In this document: piece after piece, positions 24,367 to 33,818 of the stretch | Layout: every line of letters begins with the position of its first letter | How positions within the stretch are numbered: the stretch's first letter is position 1 | Assembly (NCBI GenBank): GCA_034002865.1 | Contig: JAVEZR010000003.1 | Location: 1 to 55,557 of the forward strand | Reading direction: 5' to 3' | From: UBA5209 sp034002865 | GTDB lineage: Bacteria; Patescibacteriota; Dojkabacteria; SC72 | Length of the DNA stretch: 55,557 bases | Made by a program: the position numbers and the translations under genes | The notes under the pieces: generated by a model | Seen by the model: the letters and a program-made list of their open reading frames with translations, nothing else | Database searches by the model: none | What the model was told of the DNA's origin: nothing

Positions 24367-25383
24367 ATGAACAGTACAAAAAAAGAAAGTAAGGTAGAGG
24401 TTAGTAATCCAAAGAACAAAGCTATTGATGTAGCAGTGGCTCAAATAGAGAAACAGTTTGGAAAAGGTTCCATTATGAAATTAGGGAGTAAGCAGAAAGT
24501 TGCAGTAGAGGTCATTCCTACAGGTGCACTCTCATTAGATATGGCACTTGGTATAGGTGGTATCCCTAAGGGTAGAGTTGTTGAGATATACGGTCCAGAG
24601 TCTTCTGGTAAGACTACTCTCTCTATACACATATTAGCTGAGGCTCAGAAGAAAGGAGATGCTGTTGCTTTCATAGATGCAGAGCACGCCTTTGATCCTG
24701 TGTATGCAAAAAATATCGGCTTGAATATAGATGACCTTTACATCTCTCAACCTGATTTTGGAGAACAAGCGTTAGAGATATTAGAGACATTAGTTAGGTC
24801 TGCAGCTTTCGGAGTAATCGTAGTTGACTCTGTTGCAGCTCTTACACCACGTGCAGAGATAGAGGGAGAGATGGGGGATAGTCATATGGGTTTACAGGCT
24901 AGATTAATGTCACAGGCTTTAAGAAAGCTTACCGCTATTACTGGCAAAACAGGCACTACCATAATCTTCCTAAACCAACTTCGTATGAAAATCGGTATCA
25001 TGTTTGGTAATCCAGAGACTACAACAGGTGGTAATGCTTTGAAGTTTTACTCATCGATAAGGATGGATATTAGACAGAGAGATAAAATTATGAAAGATGG
25101 TAATATAATTGGGCATTCTAGAGTAGTTAAGGTTGTAAAGAATAAAATGGCTCCTCCATTTAAAGAGGCTACCTTTGATATGATATATCCAATGGGTATA
25201 GATAAAGAGAGTAGTATATTAGATGCTGCAATACAGCTAGATATAGTTCAGAAGTCTGGAGCATGGTTTAGATATGGTGATCAACAGTTAGCACAGGGTA
25301 AGGATTCAACAGTAACACTTCTTAAGGAGGATACCAAGCTTAAAGACACAATAGAGAAGGCTGTACGTGCTAAAATGAAGTAG
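24367..25383 (+). CDS. recA: Recombinase RecA
   Basis: 338 residues. RecA forms filaments on single-stranded DNA for strand exchange and SOS activation. Walker A GPESSGKT is near residues 76-83, VVDSVAALTP is the Walker B region, and the L1/L2 DNA-binding loops (GEMGDSHMGLQARLMSQALRK and NQLRMKIGIMFGNPETTTGG) are intact. The TAG stop abuts the recX ATG. No LexA-type box was recognised upstream. Confidence 0.98.
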   Translation: MNSTKKESKVEVSNPKNKAIDVAVAQIEKQFGKGSIMKLGSKQKVAVEVIPTGALSLDMALGIGGIPKGRVVEIYGPESSGKTTLSIHILAEAQKKGDAVAFIDAEHAFDPVYAKNIGLNIDDLYISQPDFGEQALEILETLVRSAAFGVIVVDSVAALTPRAEIEGEMGDSHMGLQARLMSQALRKLTAITGKTGTTIIFLNQLRMKIGIMFGNPETTTGGNALKFYSSIRMDIRQRDKIMKDGNIIGHSRVVKVVKNKMAPPFKEATFDMIYPMGIDKESSILDAAIQLDIVQKSGAWFRYGDQQLAQGKDSTVTLLKEDTKLKDTIEKAVRAKMK

Positions 25384-26037
25384 ATGATTGTAAGTAAACT
25401 AGAGTATCAAAAAAGGGATCCAAATAGGGTTAATCTTTTCATAGATGGTAAGTTCTTTTGTGGTATATCTTTGGATACCTTAGCTAAAGAAGCTCTGTAT
25501 GAGGGTTTGGAGATAGAGCAGAAAGATCTCAATAGAATATTAGAGATGGAGATTACAAATAGGTTTCTTTCTCGCGCTATGGAGTATATTGCTAGGAGTC
25601 CTAAAACAGAGTATCAGATGTATAAATATCTTAGAGAGTTAAGATTTAAAAAGAAGGATGTTTGGTTTAAGGATAGTTTGGATATAGAGTGGGAGAAACT
25701 CTTTGATACAATTGTTGAGAAACTAAAGAAGTATAAATATATTGATGATGAGAGCTTTGCACGTCTGTTTGTATCTAGTAGATTAAAAAACAAGCCTAGA
25801 GGTAAGAGTATACTCATTGGTGAGTTACTTTCTAAAGGTGTTAGTAAAGATATTGCAGAGTTGGTTTGTAATGAAGAGATTGTAGATGAGTATGAGCTTT
25901 TAAAAGCTGTATTTGAGAAGAAGTATAAGGGTAAGAAGTATGATTATAAAGATAGTAAAATGATTAACTTTCTTTTAAGGAAAGGTTTCTCATGGGATTT
26001 AATTCAAAGATTAAAAAGTGATGACTCTGAAAAGTAA
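25384..26037 (+). CDS. recX: RecA regulator RecX
   Basis: 217 residues with the helical tandem repeats of RecX, e.g. ALEYIARSPKTEYQ-type and KYIDDESFARLFVSSRLKNKPRGKS segments. RecX inhibits RecA filament growth. It begins directly after the recA stop, without an intergenic base, and its 3' end overlaps recJ, so the three genes form one translationally coupled unit. Confidence 0.92.
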   Translation: MIVSKLEYQKRDPNRVNLFIDGKFFCGISLDTLAKEALYEGLEIEQKDLNRILEMEITNRFLSRAMEYIARSPKTEYQMYKYLRELRFKKKDVWFKDSLDIEWEKLFDTIVEKLKKYKYIDDESFARLFVSSRLKNKPRGKSILIGELLSKGVSKDIAELVCNEEIVDEYELLKAVFEKKYKGKKYDYKDSKMINFLLRKGFSWDLIQRLKSDDSEK

Positions 26038-27724
26038 AAGTAAATGGATATTACCAGAGAGAGTAGAGGGTACTGATTTAATATCCTTTCTTTTAAAATC
26101 AAGAAATATTTCTAATATTGATTCATTCTTAAATCCATCATTAGAAAATATACCCTCTTTTGAGAAGATGTATGACAGTAAAAGAGCAGCTAAAGAGATT
26201 GTACAGGCTGTAAAGAATAGTAAGAAGATAGCTATACATGGGGACTTTGATGCAGATGGAATATCTTCTGTAAGTATACTTTGGGAGTTCCTTTTTAGAG
26301 AACTTTCTAAATATCTTGATTGTAAGGTAGATGTAATTCCATATATCCCAAGTAGAGTAGATCAAGGATATGGATTAACAGAGTCCTCTTTAGATGATTT
26401 GGTCTCTCTTGGGGTTAATACGGTTATTACTGTTGATTGTGGGATTAGGGATAAGGAGTTGATAAGGAGATATACAGAAGAGAAAGGCTTGCACTTTGTA
26501 ATTACTGATCATCATCAACCACCAGAGGATATTTTAGAGGACTTGGAGTATACAGTAGTTCATCCAATGTATCCTAAAAAAGAGTATCCAGAGGTGAGTG
26601 TATGTGGTGCATTTGTTACCTTTATGTTAATTCAAGCTATTAAATCTGAAGTAGGTATGGAGCTTGAGATAGATGAGGATACGAAGGGGTTAGATCTTGT
26701 AGCATTAGCAACCGTTACCGACATTATGCCTCTTTTAGGAGTTAATAGAGAGATAGTTTCATTTGGTATTAAACAGATACAGAAGGGTTCTAGATTAGGT
26801 CTAAAGGAGTTAGTTACAATTTCTGGTATTGAGAGTAAGGATATAGACAGTTACCATTTAGGATACATACTTGGTCCTAGAATTAATGCTGCGGGGAGAA
26901 TAGGGTCTCCTTTAGATGCTGTTAAGATGTTAGTTAGTGATAAGCAGGAGCTATGCAAGAGTGTTGCAAATACTCTTAATGAAACTAACTACCAAAGACA
27001 GTTCATGACTCAAGAGAGTATACAGGAGGCTGAGGAGATAATTGGGGAGGATATAAATCAGAAATTACTTTTTGTAGTGGGGGATGGTTGGCATGAGGGA
27101 ATAGTTGGATTAGTTGCAGGTAAACTTAATGAGAAATATCATAGACCTGTACTTGTTGGGACAAGGGGTGAGGAGGGTATAAGAGGGTCTGCGAGGAGTA
27201 TAGAGGGCTTTAATATTACTAAAGCTCTTACTTCATGTAGTGAGTATCTAGATAGGTATGGAGGTCATGAGCAGGCTGCAGGTTTCACTATCAAGCTAGA
27301 TAAGGTAGAAGAGTTCTCTAAGTGTATTCACGATATTGCAGATAAAGAGATTACAGAGGATATGTTAATTAAAGATTTAAAGGTAGATTTACTCTTAGGT
27401 ACGCAAGATATTGAAATACCATTAGTTGAGAAATTAGATGCTTTAAAACCGTATGGTAATGGTAATAGGAAGCCATTAATAGGATTAGTTAATCTTGTTG
27501 TATTTAAAAAACAGGCTATGGGTAAATTAAATAACCATATGAAGCTTGTATGTAAAGGAGAGGGTATAGATTTAATAACCTTAATACTGTTTAACTGTGA
27601 TGAAGATATAGAAGAGATTAAAGTAGATGATGTAATAGATGTGGTAGGTAGTGTTGGTATTAATTCATGGAATGGTAATGAAGATATACAATTTCTTGTA
27701 AAGGAGTGGAGGTTTAAAGTATAA
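26021..27724 (+). CDS. recJ: Single-strand-specific exonuclease RecJ
   Basis: 567 residues; a 5'-3' exonuclease for single-stranded DNA used in recombination and repair. DHH-family motifs are clear: HGDFDADGISS near residue 78, VDCGIRD, TDHHQPP near 163, and the DHHA1 region ending RYGGHEQAAGFTI. The ATG at 26021 is preferred to the GTG three bases earlier. It overlaps recX by 17 bases. Its stop codon lies in a TATAAT box that may drive the downstream T-box transcript. Confidence 0.95.
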   Translation: MTLKSKSKWILPERVEGTDLISFLLKSRNISNIDSFLNPSLENIPSFEKMYDSKRAAKEIVQAVKNSKKIAIHGDFDADGISSVSILWEFLFRELSKYLDCKVDVIPYIPSRVDQGYGLTESSLDDLVSLGVNTVITVDCGIRDKELIRRYTEEKGLHFVITDHHQPPEDILEDLEYTVVHPMYPKKEYPEVSVCGAFVTFMLIQAIKSEVGMELEIDEDTKGLDLVALATVTDIMPLLGVNREIVSFGIKQIQKGSRLGLKELVTISGIESKDIDSYHLGYILGPRINAAGRIGSPLDAVKMLVSDKQELCKSVANTLNETNYQRQFMTQESIQEAEEIIGEDINQKLLFVVGDGWHEGIVGLVAGKLNEKYHRPVLVGTRGEEGIRGSARSIEGFNITKALTSCSEYLDRYGGHEQAAGFTIKLDKVEEFSKCIHDIADKEITEDMLIKDLKVDLLLGTQDIEIPLVEKLDALKPYGNGNRKPLIGLVNLVVFKKQAMGKLNNHMKLVCKGEGIDLITLILFNCDEDIEEIKVDDVIDVVGSVGINSWNGNEDIQFLVKEWRFKV

Positions 27725-27725
27725 T
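27720..27725 (+). promoter_or_regulatory. -10 box of the aspS T-box leader
   Basis: TATAAT overlaps the recJ stop codon (27722-27724). It would place the RNA start near 27732, giving an unusually short leader before the T-box element. Confidence 0.45.
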
Positions 27726-27726
27726 C

Positions 27727-27842
27727 GGAAGTGACAGTGCAAAATATTAAAGAGGTCCACAAGACAATTGGGGTGGCACCACGGTAGAGATATCGTCCCC
27801 TTTCCAGTAGAGATACATATCTTTAATGGAAAGGGGATTTTT
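27727..27842 (+). promoter_or_regulatory. T-box riboswitch controlling aspS, with very short stem I
   Basis: The conserved T-box GGGGTGGCACCACGG (27770-27784) pairs with CGTCCCC (27794-27800) to form the antiterminator, and a terminator follows at 27796-27842. Uncharged tRNA-Asp should bind and favour read-through into aspS. Only about 40 bases precede the T-box, much less than a usual stem I; GAC in GTGACAGTGC (27731-27740) is the only evident Asp specifier codon. The tRNA-Asp reader is the one at 3742. Confidence 0.8.
27796..27842 (+). terminator. Terminator of the aspS T-box
   Basis: An 11-bp perfect stem (TCCCCTTTCCA with TGGAAAGGGGA) and a U-run at 27838-27842; the 5' arm overlaps the antiterminator partner sequence, as expected for a transcriptional T-box. 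Confidence 0.88.
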
Positions 27843-27866
27843 ACTTAATATATATATCTAAAAAAA

Positions 27867-29198
27867 ATGGAAAGAGTACATGTAAAAGAGTTAGCTAATT
27901 ACATAGGTAAAGAGGTAAGAGTAAGGGGAAGGGTAGATACAGTAAGAGATCAGGGTAAGATAATATTTGTAATATTAAGAGATAGGAGTGGAAAGGTACA
28001 GTGTGTTGCATGGCACGGTGATGAAGATGTATTTAAGAGTGCTAAATCATTAACCAATGAGTCAATAATTGATATCGTTGGTGATGTAAAAGAGGCAAAG
28101 CAGGTAGCAAGTGGATATGAGATCGCAATTAAGCAATTAAAGATAGACTCTGTAGCACAAACTCCTCTTCCAATTGTAATAGAGGAGCCTCATGCAAATA
28201 ACCTTACTGCACTAGATAGAAGATTGGATTACAGATGGATAGATTTAAGAAGTGAGAAAAATAGTTTAATGATGGATGTTGCTACTGTAATGGGGCAAGC
28301 ATTTAGGCAGTACTGTATAGAGAATGGATTTAAAGAGATACAAGCTCCTAGAATAATTAGTGCTGCTAGTGAATCAGGAGCTAGTGTATTTGAGATTAAA
28401 TATTTTGATAAGAAAGCATACTTAGCACAATCACCTCAGTTTCATAAACAGATGGGTATAGCATCTGACTTAGAGAAAGTGTTTAATATGGGTCCTGTAT
28501 TTAGAGCAGAGAAATCTTTCACTACAAAACATTTAACAGAGTACACAAGCTTTGATGTAGAGATTGGTTACATTGATTCATACAAAGAGATATGTGAATT
28601 TGAACAGGGAATGATTAAAGAGATGTTAAAGAAAGTAAAAGAAAAATATGGAGAAGATATTAAGAGAGTATTTGATATTGAAATAACTGTACCTCAAGGA
28701 GATTTCCCATACTTAACAGTAGAACAAGCTAAAGAGAAGTTGGCTAAGGCAGGAGTACCAAGTAAAGATGTAGGAGATTTCTCACCAGAGGAAGAGAAAG
28801 CAATTGGAAAGATTATGGAGGAGGAAACAGGATGTGAGTTCCTATTTATAGTTGATTACCCTCACGCTAGGAGAGCCTTCTATCACATGAAAGATGAAAA
28901 TGATCCTAAGTTAGCACTAGGGTATGACCTATTCTGGAAAGGTTTAGAGATAACTACGGGGGCACAAAGAGAGCATAGGTTGGAGCAATTAAAAGAGAAT
29001 GCACTTGAGAGAGGCATGGATGAGAAATCATTAGGGGAGTATTTTGAATATTTTAGATATGGTTGCCCTCCTCATGGTGGTTTTGCGATAGGTACAGAGA
29101 GAGTACTAATGAAGATGCTAGACTTTGATAGTATATTAGAGACCACATATCTGCCTAACACTCCAAATAGGTTGGGGAAGTTAATTGCAAATAAATAG
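27867..29198 (+). CDS. aspS: Aspartyl-tRNA synthetase, archaeal type
   Basis: 443 residues. An OB-fold anticodon-binding domain (about 1-105, VRVRGRVDTVRDQGKIIFVILRD) leads into a class II catalytic core with motif 2 (FRAEKSFTTKHLTEYTSFDVEIG) and motif 3 (GGFAIGTERVLMKML). Bacterial AspRS is about 590 residues with a GAD insertion; this protein lacks it and is the size of archaeal/eukaryotic AspRS. Such enzymes may also charge tRNA-Asn for later amidation. It is controlled by the T-box just upstream. Confidence 0.93.
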   Translation: MERVHVKELANYIGKEVRVRGRVDTVRDQGKIIFVILRDRSGKVQCVAWHGDEDVFKSAKSLTNESIIDIVGDVKEAKQVASGYEIAIKQLKIDSVAQTPLPIVIEEPHANNLTALDRRLDYRWIDLRSEKNSLMMDVATVMGQAFRQYCIENGFKEIQAPRIISAASESGASVFEIKYFDKKAYLAQSPQFHKQMGIASDLEKVFNMGPVFRAEKSFTTKHLTEYTSFDVEIGYIDSYKEICEFEQGMIKEMLKKVKEKYGEDIKRVFDIEITVPQGDFPYLTVEQAKEKLAKAGVPSKDVGDFSPEEEKAIGKIMEEETGCEFLFIVDYPHARRAFYHMKDENDPKLALGYDLFWKGLEITTGAQREHRLEQLKENALERGMDEKSLGEYFEYFRYGCPPHGGFAIGTERVLMKMLDFDSILETTYLPNTPNRLGKLIANK

Positions 29199-29253
29199 AT
29201 AAAAAAGAAAATAGATATATGTTAACATCAGAGATAATATTTCTCAGATTAGT

Positions 29254-30321
29254 ATGAGCAACTCCCTAGTAACAGTTAATAAAGAAAAAGTTCTTCCAGA
29301 TGAAAGATATGATGAGAAGCTCTTTAAACAGGCGTATAAAGCTGGTTTAGAGGCAAAGGAGTTTGAGAAAAAGAAGAGTAAGAAAAAGAAAATACTTTTC
29401 TTTTCTTCTGTATTACTTTCTACTGCTCTACTTGTTGGGTTATCACTCTTCTTACTCTCCTTTAGAAAAGAGAAATTTGAGTATGTTGAATCTGCACTAC
29501 CCTCTCAACAAAGTGTTTACAGCTCTATAACTGAAGATGCTCAGTTAAAGGGTATACCTCTCTCAATATCTACTAACAGTATTACAGCACGGAGTGTATT
29601 AGTATTTGATAGTGAGAGTGGTACTGTAATATTTGAAAAAGATTCTAGCGAGAGGGGATCTATAGCTAGTATTACAAAGTTACTCTCTGTTATTGTTGCT
29701 CTAGAGAGTTTTAACATAGATGATTCTATAGAGGTCAGTTTAGAGAATATACCTGAGGATTTGGATTGGACATTAGAACTGAAGGAAGGGGATAGGATAA
29801 AGATAGATTACTTACTTAAGGCCATGCTCCTTAGCTCTTACAATGATACAGCCATTGTATTAGCAAATGCATATCCAAATGGAGGATATGATTCCTTTAT
29901 TAAAGCTATGAACAGTAAAGCACAATCTTTAAGAATGAAAGATAGTATGTTTAGTAATCCAGCAGGCTTAGATAATGAGATGAACTACTCTACTGCACAA
30001 GATGTTGGTAAGTTGGTTTCTGCAGTACTAAACTATAAATATATACTAGATTTAAGTAGTAAAGGCTCCACTAACATATCTTGGTCTTCAGGAGAGGAAT
30101 TAAAGAGTCAGGTGGTGTATACAACCAATCAGCTTTACGGTATGAATCCATATATTAAGGGTTTGAAAACAGGTATTACAAAGGATGCAGGACAATGTTT
30201 TGTAGGGTATTTTGTATATCCTACCGGTTCTCAATTAGTAACAGTAGTACTTGGTTCTACAGATAGATTTACTGAAACTCAAACTTTGGAGAGATTAAGC
30301 AGAAAGGTATTAGAAAGATAG
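29254..30321 (+). CDS. D-alanyl-D-alanine carboxypeptidase, S11 family
   Basis: 355 residues; a cytoplasmic lysine-rich start, one membrane helix (about 46-68) and an extracellular penicillin-binding domain. The active-site motifs are SITK near residue 139, SYN near 195 and KTG near 305. It trims the terminal D-Ala of peptidoglycan stem peptides. The typical C-terminal domain of DacA is absent, so this is a short form anchored by its N-terminus. It overlaps the convergent unknown gene by 12 bases. Confidence 0.9.
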   Translation: MSNSLVTVNKEKVLPDERYDEKLFKQAYKAGLEAKEFEKKKSKKKKILFFSSVLLSTALLVGLSLFLLSFRKEKFEYVESALPSQQSVYSSITEDAQLKGIPLSISTNSITARSVLVFDSESGTVIFEKDSSERGSIASITKLLSVIVALESFNIDDSIEVSLENIPEDLDWTLELKEGDRIKIDYLLKAMLLSSYNDTAIVLANAYPNGGYDSFIKAMNSKAQSLRMKDSMFSNPAGLDNEMNYSTAQDVGKLVSAVLNYKYILDLSSKGSTNISWSSGEELKSQVVYTTNQLYGMNPYIKGLKTGITKDAGQCFVGYFVYPTGSQLVTVVLGSTDRFTETQTLERLSRKVLER

Positions 30322-31617
30322 TATGCCCTCTTCTTTGATGGTTGCAGGAGGAAGATCTATCCTGTCTTGTACAATATCATAGTTAATAGCAGGGTAGTAG
30401 ATAAAGAAGTCAGCTCTTTCGCCACCCTTAAGCTCTGCTTGACCCTCTACCATATATACAGGTTGAAGATATTGCTGTTCTAGAAGACCTTCGTAATATG
30501 TAATATATATATTGTCCACTCTAAACTTGTTCACACTCTGAGGTGTGTATCCGACAACCTCATCTCCACTACTGTTAAGATATACTAAGCTTCCCTCTCC
30601 CTCCTGTATTCTTTGTAATGCTAATGATGGAGAGATTAATTCATATGTACCACAAGCTTGGTTCTCTACACTCCACGTACTGTATTCAATTTGATATATA
30701 TTAGGGAAAATTTTATTATCATCATCCTTTGGTCCTACATATACAGAGATGTTTGTTTTTACAGGGTACTGATATGTTAGTAGTGTACTGAAGTTATATA
30801 CATCAACTCTCTCATCATTAACAATCTGCTCCCCTATCTCATATGTTAGCTCCTTCTTAGTTAGGCTATCTACCATCTGTTGGGCATTCTCAATATTTGT
30901 AGCTATTGAGATCATAGGGACCTTTCTTAAGAAATCTACCCTTATTAACTCCGCTGTTACAAGAGACTCAGCTTGGGAGTAAGAGCCATCAGGATTTATA
31001 TCTATTAAATGAACTGTTGGTTGTACATCAGTGTATACCTGCTCAAGTACTCCAAGACTTCTTAAAGTGTTTGTAGCTAGAGAGGGAGCCTCTCTCTCTG
31101 TAGGAAGATCTAGCTCTCTTCTTATTTCTCTAATCCTTTCCACATCTGTTTTCATTGTAAAGTTAAGATCTCTTGCTCTAACATTTAATGTTTTTTTAGT
31201 ATCATTATTTCTCCATATATACCCAGTTGTATCTTGTCTAATTACTTTCTCTGGATCAAACCCCATCTTCTTAGCAAGTATTTTAGCCTCTGCCTGTGAG
31301 TTTATTATCTGTCCTAAGTTTGTATATCTATATACATTAACAATGCTAGGAAGTGTGTCTACCTTTCCTGTGTCTGTTTGTAATTCAAAAAGCATCTCAG
31401 AATCAGGATTAATATCTAATGAGGGAATTTCAAGTTTGTGAGGAAGAAACTCCTCCTTCTTCTCAGTACAACCAAAGTTAGCAGTCAAGTATTCTGGAGG
31501 TAGTGAAGCGGTACTAGTGGAGAAGAGAAAGAAGAGAACTACAACAAACAGAAAACCTACTATTAAGGTTATTATTCCAAATCTTTTAGTCCAAAACGCT
31601 GCTTCTGTTAATGTCAT
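30310..31617 (-). CDS. Unknown N-terminally anchored extracytoplasmic protein
   Basis: 435 residues. A single membrane helix (about 14-36, IITLIVGFLFVVVLFFLFS) precedes a large, mixed alpha/beta exported domain without a recognised family; it contains several repeats of the YxxxxNIxxAxxxV type resembling PepSY-like or YycH-like modules, but the match is weak. It is convergent with the carboxypeptidase and divergent from gltX. Role in the envelope is inferred only from topology. Confidence 0.65.
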   Translation of the reverse strand: MTLTEAAFWTKRFGIITLIVGFLFVVVLFFLFSTSTASLPPEYLTANFGCTEKKEEFLPHKLEIPSLDINPDSEMLFELQTDTGKVDTLPSIVNVYRYTNLGQIINSQAEAKILAKKMGFDPEKVIRQDTTGYIWRNNDTKKTLNVRARDLNFTMKTDVERIREIRRELDLPTEREAPSLATNTLRSLGVLEQVYTDVQPTVHLIDINPDGSYSQAESLVTAELIRVDFLRKVPMISIATNIENAQQMVDSLTKKELTYEIGEQIVNDERVDVYNFSTLLTYQYPVKTNISVYVGPKDDDNKIFPNIYQIEYSTWSVENQACGTYELISPSLALQRIQEGEGSLVYLNSSGDEVVGYTPQSVNKFRVDNIYITYYEGLLEQQYLQPVYMVEGQAELKGGERADFFIYYPAINYDIVQDRIDLPPATIKEEGILSF

Positions 31618-31678
31618 GGTATAATAATAACAGTGTATATTTGTTATATCAACCTAATTTTATACCACTTTCTTTGAT

Positions 31679-33340
31679 ATGAGAACAGTAGAAGAAAACA
31701 AGCTAATTGCAGACTTACTATTTAGCAATGTGAAAGAGAGTGTAGAAGAAATATTAAAGAGATACCCTAAGAGGAAATTAAATGAGGATCAATTGATCCT
31801 TAGATTTGCACCTAGTCCTACAGGTTTTGTCCATATCGGAAGTATATATGCAGCATTGATAAATGAGAAACTAGTAAGACAGAGTAACGGAACCTTTATC
31901 TTTAGAGCAGAGGATACAGATAAAGAGAGAGAGATAGCTAACGGTATTGAGGTACTGGTTGAGGGTATAAAGGGATTTGATATAAATATAGATGAAGGAG
32001 CTTTGAGCTTTGATAAAGAGATTGGTGAGTATGGCCCATATATACAGAGTAAGAGAGTGGAGATATATAAAGTATTTGCAAAGGATTTAGTATCTAAAGG
32101 TTTGGCATATCCATGCTTCTCTACAACAGAAGATCTTACTGCTATTCGTGAATTACAAACAGAGAAGGGTTTGAGAACTGGGTATTACGGTGAGTGGGCA
32201 AAGTGGAGAGATGCATCAGTGGATGAAATAAAAGAGCAGTTAGAGGATGGTAAGCCTTTCGCTATTCGTCTTTACTCTAAGGGTAATATTGAGAACAAGA
32301 TTAATATCAAAGACCTTATCAAAGGTGGTATTACTCTTTCAGAGAATGATATGGATTCTGTTTTACTTAAATCAGATGGTTTACCAACATATCATTTTGC
32401 ACATCCAATAGATGATACTTTAATGGATATATCATTTGTTTTAAGAGGAGATGAATGGTTACCATCACAACCTTTACATATGGAGATTTTCAGTGCTCTT
32501 GGTTTTGATCAGCTACAGTACGGACATATTTCTCCTCTCATGAAGCTAGAGAATGGCGGGAAGAGAAAGCTAAGTAAAAGGAAAGATCCTGAGGCTGATG
32601 TTGCATACTATATTAAAGAGGGATATCCAATTGGTGCTGTTAAGGAGTATCTATTTAATATTGCTAATTCGAATTTCTACGATTGGAGAATTCAAAATCC
32701 TAATGAAGAGGTTAAGGAGTTTGAACTTAAATTAGAGAAATTTAATAAGGCTGGTGCTCTTTTTGATATGACAAAGCTAAATGATGTATGTAAAGAGTAC
32801 ATATCTAAACTTAGTAGTGAAGAGCTTTACAAGAGGACACTCTCTTGGGCAGAGGAGTATAACAGAGAGATTGCGCAGAAGCTTACTAATCACAGAGACT
32901 ACGCTATTAATATCTTAAACATTGAAAGAGAGGGTAGTAAGATTCGTAAGGATATTGCTAAATATTCCGATACATTGTCTCTTTTAGAAATATTTTTTGA
33001 TGATATGTATGAAAAAGTACCTAAAGAGAGTTTAGAGATGGATAAAGGATTACAGAAAGAGATATTAGAAGATTTCTTAGATGTATTCTATCCTGGAGAT
33101 GCAGTAGATGAATGGTTTGGTAAGATTAAAAATATTGCTACAAAGAGAGGGTTTAGTACTGATTACAAAGAGTATGAGAAAGAGCCTAAGAAATTTAACG
33201 GTAAGGTAGGAGATATTGCTATGGTTTTAAGGGTAGCTATTACAGGCAGAAAGCAGGCTCCCGACCTTTACCAAATAATTCAGGTAATGGGTGAGAGTAG
33301 GGTAAGAGAGAGAGTAAAGGGGTATATTAATTCCTTGTAG
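31679..33340 (+). CDS. gltX: Glutamyl-tRNA synthetase with N-terminal extension
   Basis: 553 residues. The class I motifs are HIGS near residues 51-54 and KLSKR near 297. The start RFAPSPTG, usually within ten residues of the N-terminus, is preceded by about 43 residues (NKLIADLLF... YPKRKL), an extension seen in some clostridial and candidate-phylum GluRSs. A tRNA-Gln gene follows after 24 bases and no glnS is visible, so the enzyme may be non-discriminating, with Gln-tRNA made by amidation. Confidence 0.94.
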   Translation: MRTVEENKLIADLLFSNVKESVEEILKRYPKRKLNEDQLILRFAPSPTGFVHIGSIYAALINEKLVRQSNGTFIFRAEDTDKEREIANGIEVLVEGIKGFDINIDEGALSFDKEIGEYGPYIQSKRVEIYKVFAKDLVSKGLAYPCFSTTEDLTAIRELQTEKGLRTGYYGEWAKWRDASVDEIKEQLEDGKPFAIRLYSKGNIENKINIKDLIKGGITLSENDMDSVLLKSDGLPTYHFAHPIDDTLMDISFVLRGDEWLPSQPLHMEIFSALGFDQLQYGHISPLMKLENGGKRKLSKRKDPEADVAYYIKEGYPIGAVKEYLFNIANSNFYDWRIQNPNEEVKEFELKLEKFNKAGALFDMTKLNDVCKEYISKLSSEELYKRTLSWAEEYNREIAQKLTNHRDYAINILNIEREGSKIRKDIAKYSDTLSLLEIFFDDMYEKVPKESLEMDKGLQKEILEDFLDVFYPGDAVDEWFGKIKNIATKRGFSTDYKEYEKEPKKFNGKVGDIAMVLRVAITGRKQAPDLYQIIQVMGESRVRERVKGYINSL

Positions 33341-33348
33341 ATATATAG

Positions 33349-33354
33349 TATAAT
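33349..33354 (+). promoter_or_regulatory. -10 box of tRNA-Gln
   Basis: TATAAT between gltX and tRNA-Gln, ending 10 bases before the tRNA. Confidence 0.45.
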
Positions 33355-33364
33355 TGTTAGTTTT

Positions 33365-33435
33365 TGCCGGATCGTCTAATGGTAGGACGACGGTCTCTGA
33401 AACCGTTAATCCTAGTTCGAATCTAGGTCCGGCAA
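33365..33435 (+). tRNA. tRNA-Gln (anticodon CTG)
   Basis: Acceptor TGCCGGA/TCCGGCA pairs perfectly, anticodon stem ACGGT/ACCGT with loop CTCTGAA (anticodon CTG), T-arm CCTAG-TTCGAAT-CTAGG, discriminator A, CCA not encoded. The D-stem is short (GTC/GAC). No copy of its 3' end was found downstream, in contrast with tRNA-Asp and tRNA-Val, which encode CCA. Confidence 0.94.
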
Positions 33436-33511
33436 AGCCTGTGTTACAAACCCTGTAGTATGAAAAATATGAGAAGAACCTTGTAGATGAGGGGACTTTT
33501 AAGTGCTAGAC

Positions 33512-33784
33512 TTACTCTCTGAATGAGTTCATCAAGTTAGTAATCTTTTGCATTGTTGAAAAAAGAAGTGTGTTTGTTGATTGATCTACAAACCCTATCT
33601 CATCCATTAAGGTTTCTAATTCATCCTCTGAAAGTAAGATTTTACACTCTTGAGGATTAATAGAGCTATCATTTAAGCTTGAGAGCTTACCATGCAAAGG
33701 AGTACCTTCATATTTAGATAGGTCTAAATTCTTTAAAAGCTCACTTACCTCTTCTTTAGTTAATTCTAGTATACCTCTTTGCAT
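33512..33784 (-). CDS. Small unknown protein at the end of the copper operon
   Basis: 90 residues, acidic and mostly helical, with a single cysteine and no recognised motif or membrane helix. It follows the csoR-like gene by 34 bases in the same direction, so it is probably co-transcribed. Function unknown; a link with copper is only positional. Confidence 0.55.
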   Translation of the reverse strand: MQRGILELTKEEVSELLKNLDLSKYEGTPLHGKLSSLNDSSINPQECKILLSEDELETLMDEIGFVDQSTNTLLFSTMQKITNLMNSFRE

Positions 33785-33818
33785 ACCTATTTATATTAAC
33801 TTATCCTTACCTTTGCAA

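Noticed and set aside
33436..33511. Cassette array after tRNA-Gln
   Set aside because: No copy of the tRNA-Gln 3' end was found downstream, and this tRNA does not encode CCA.
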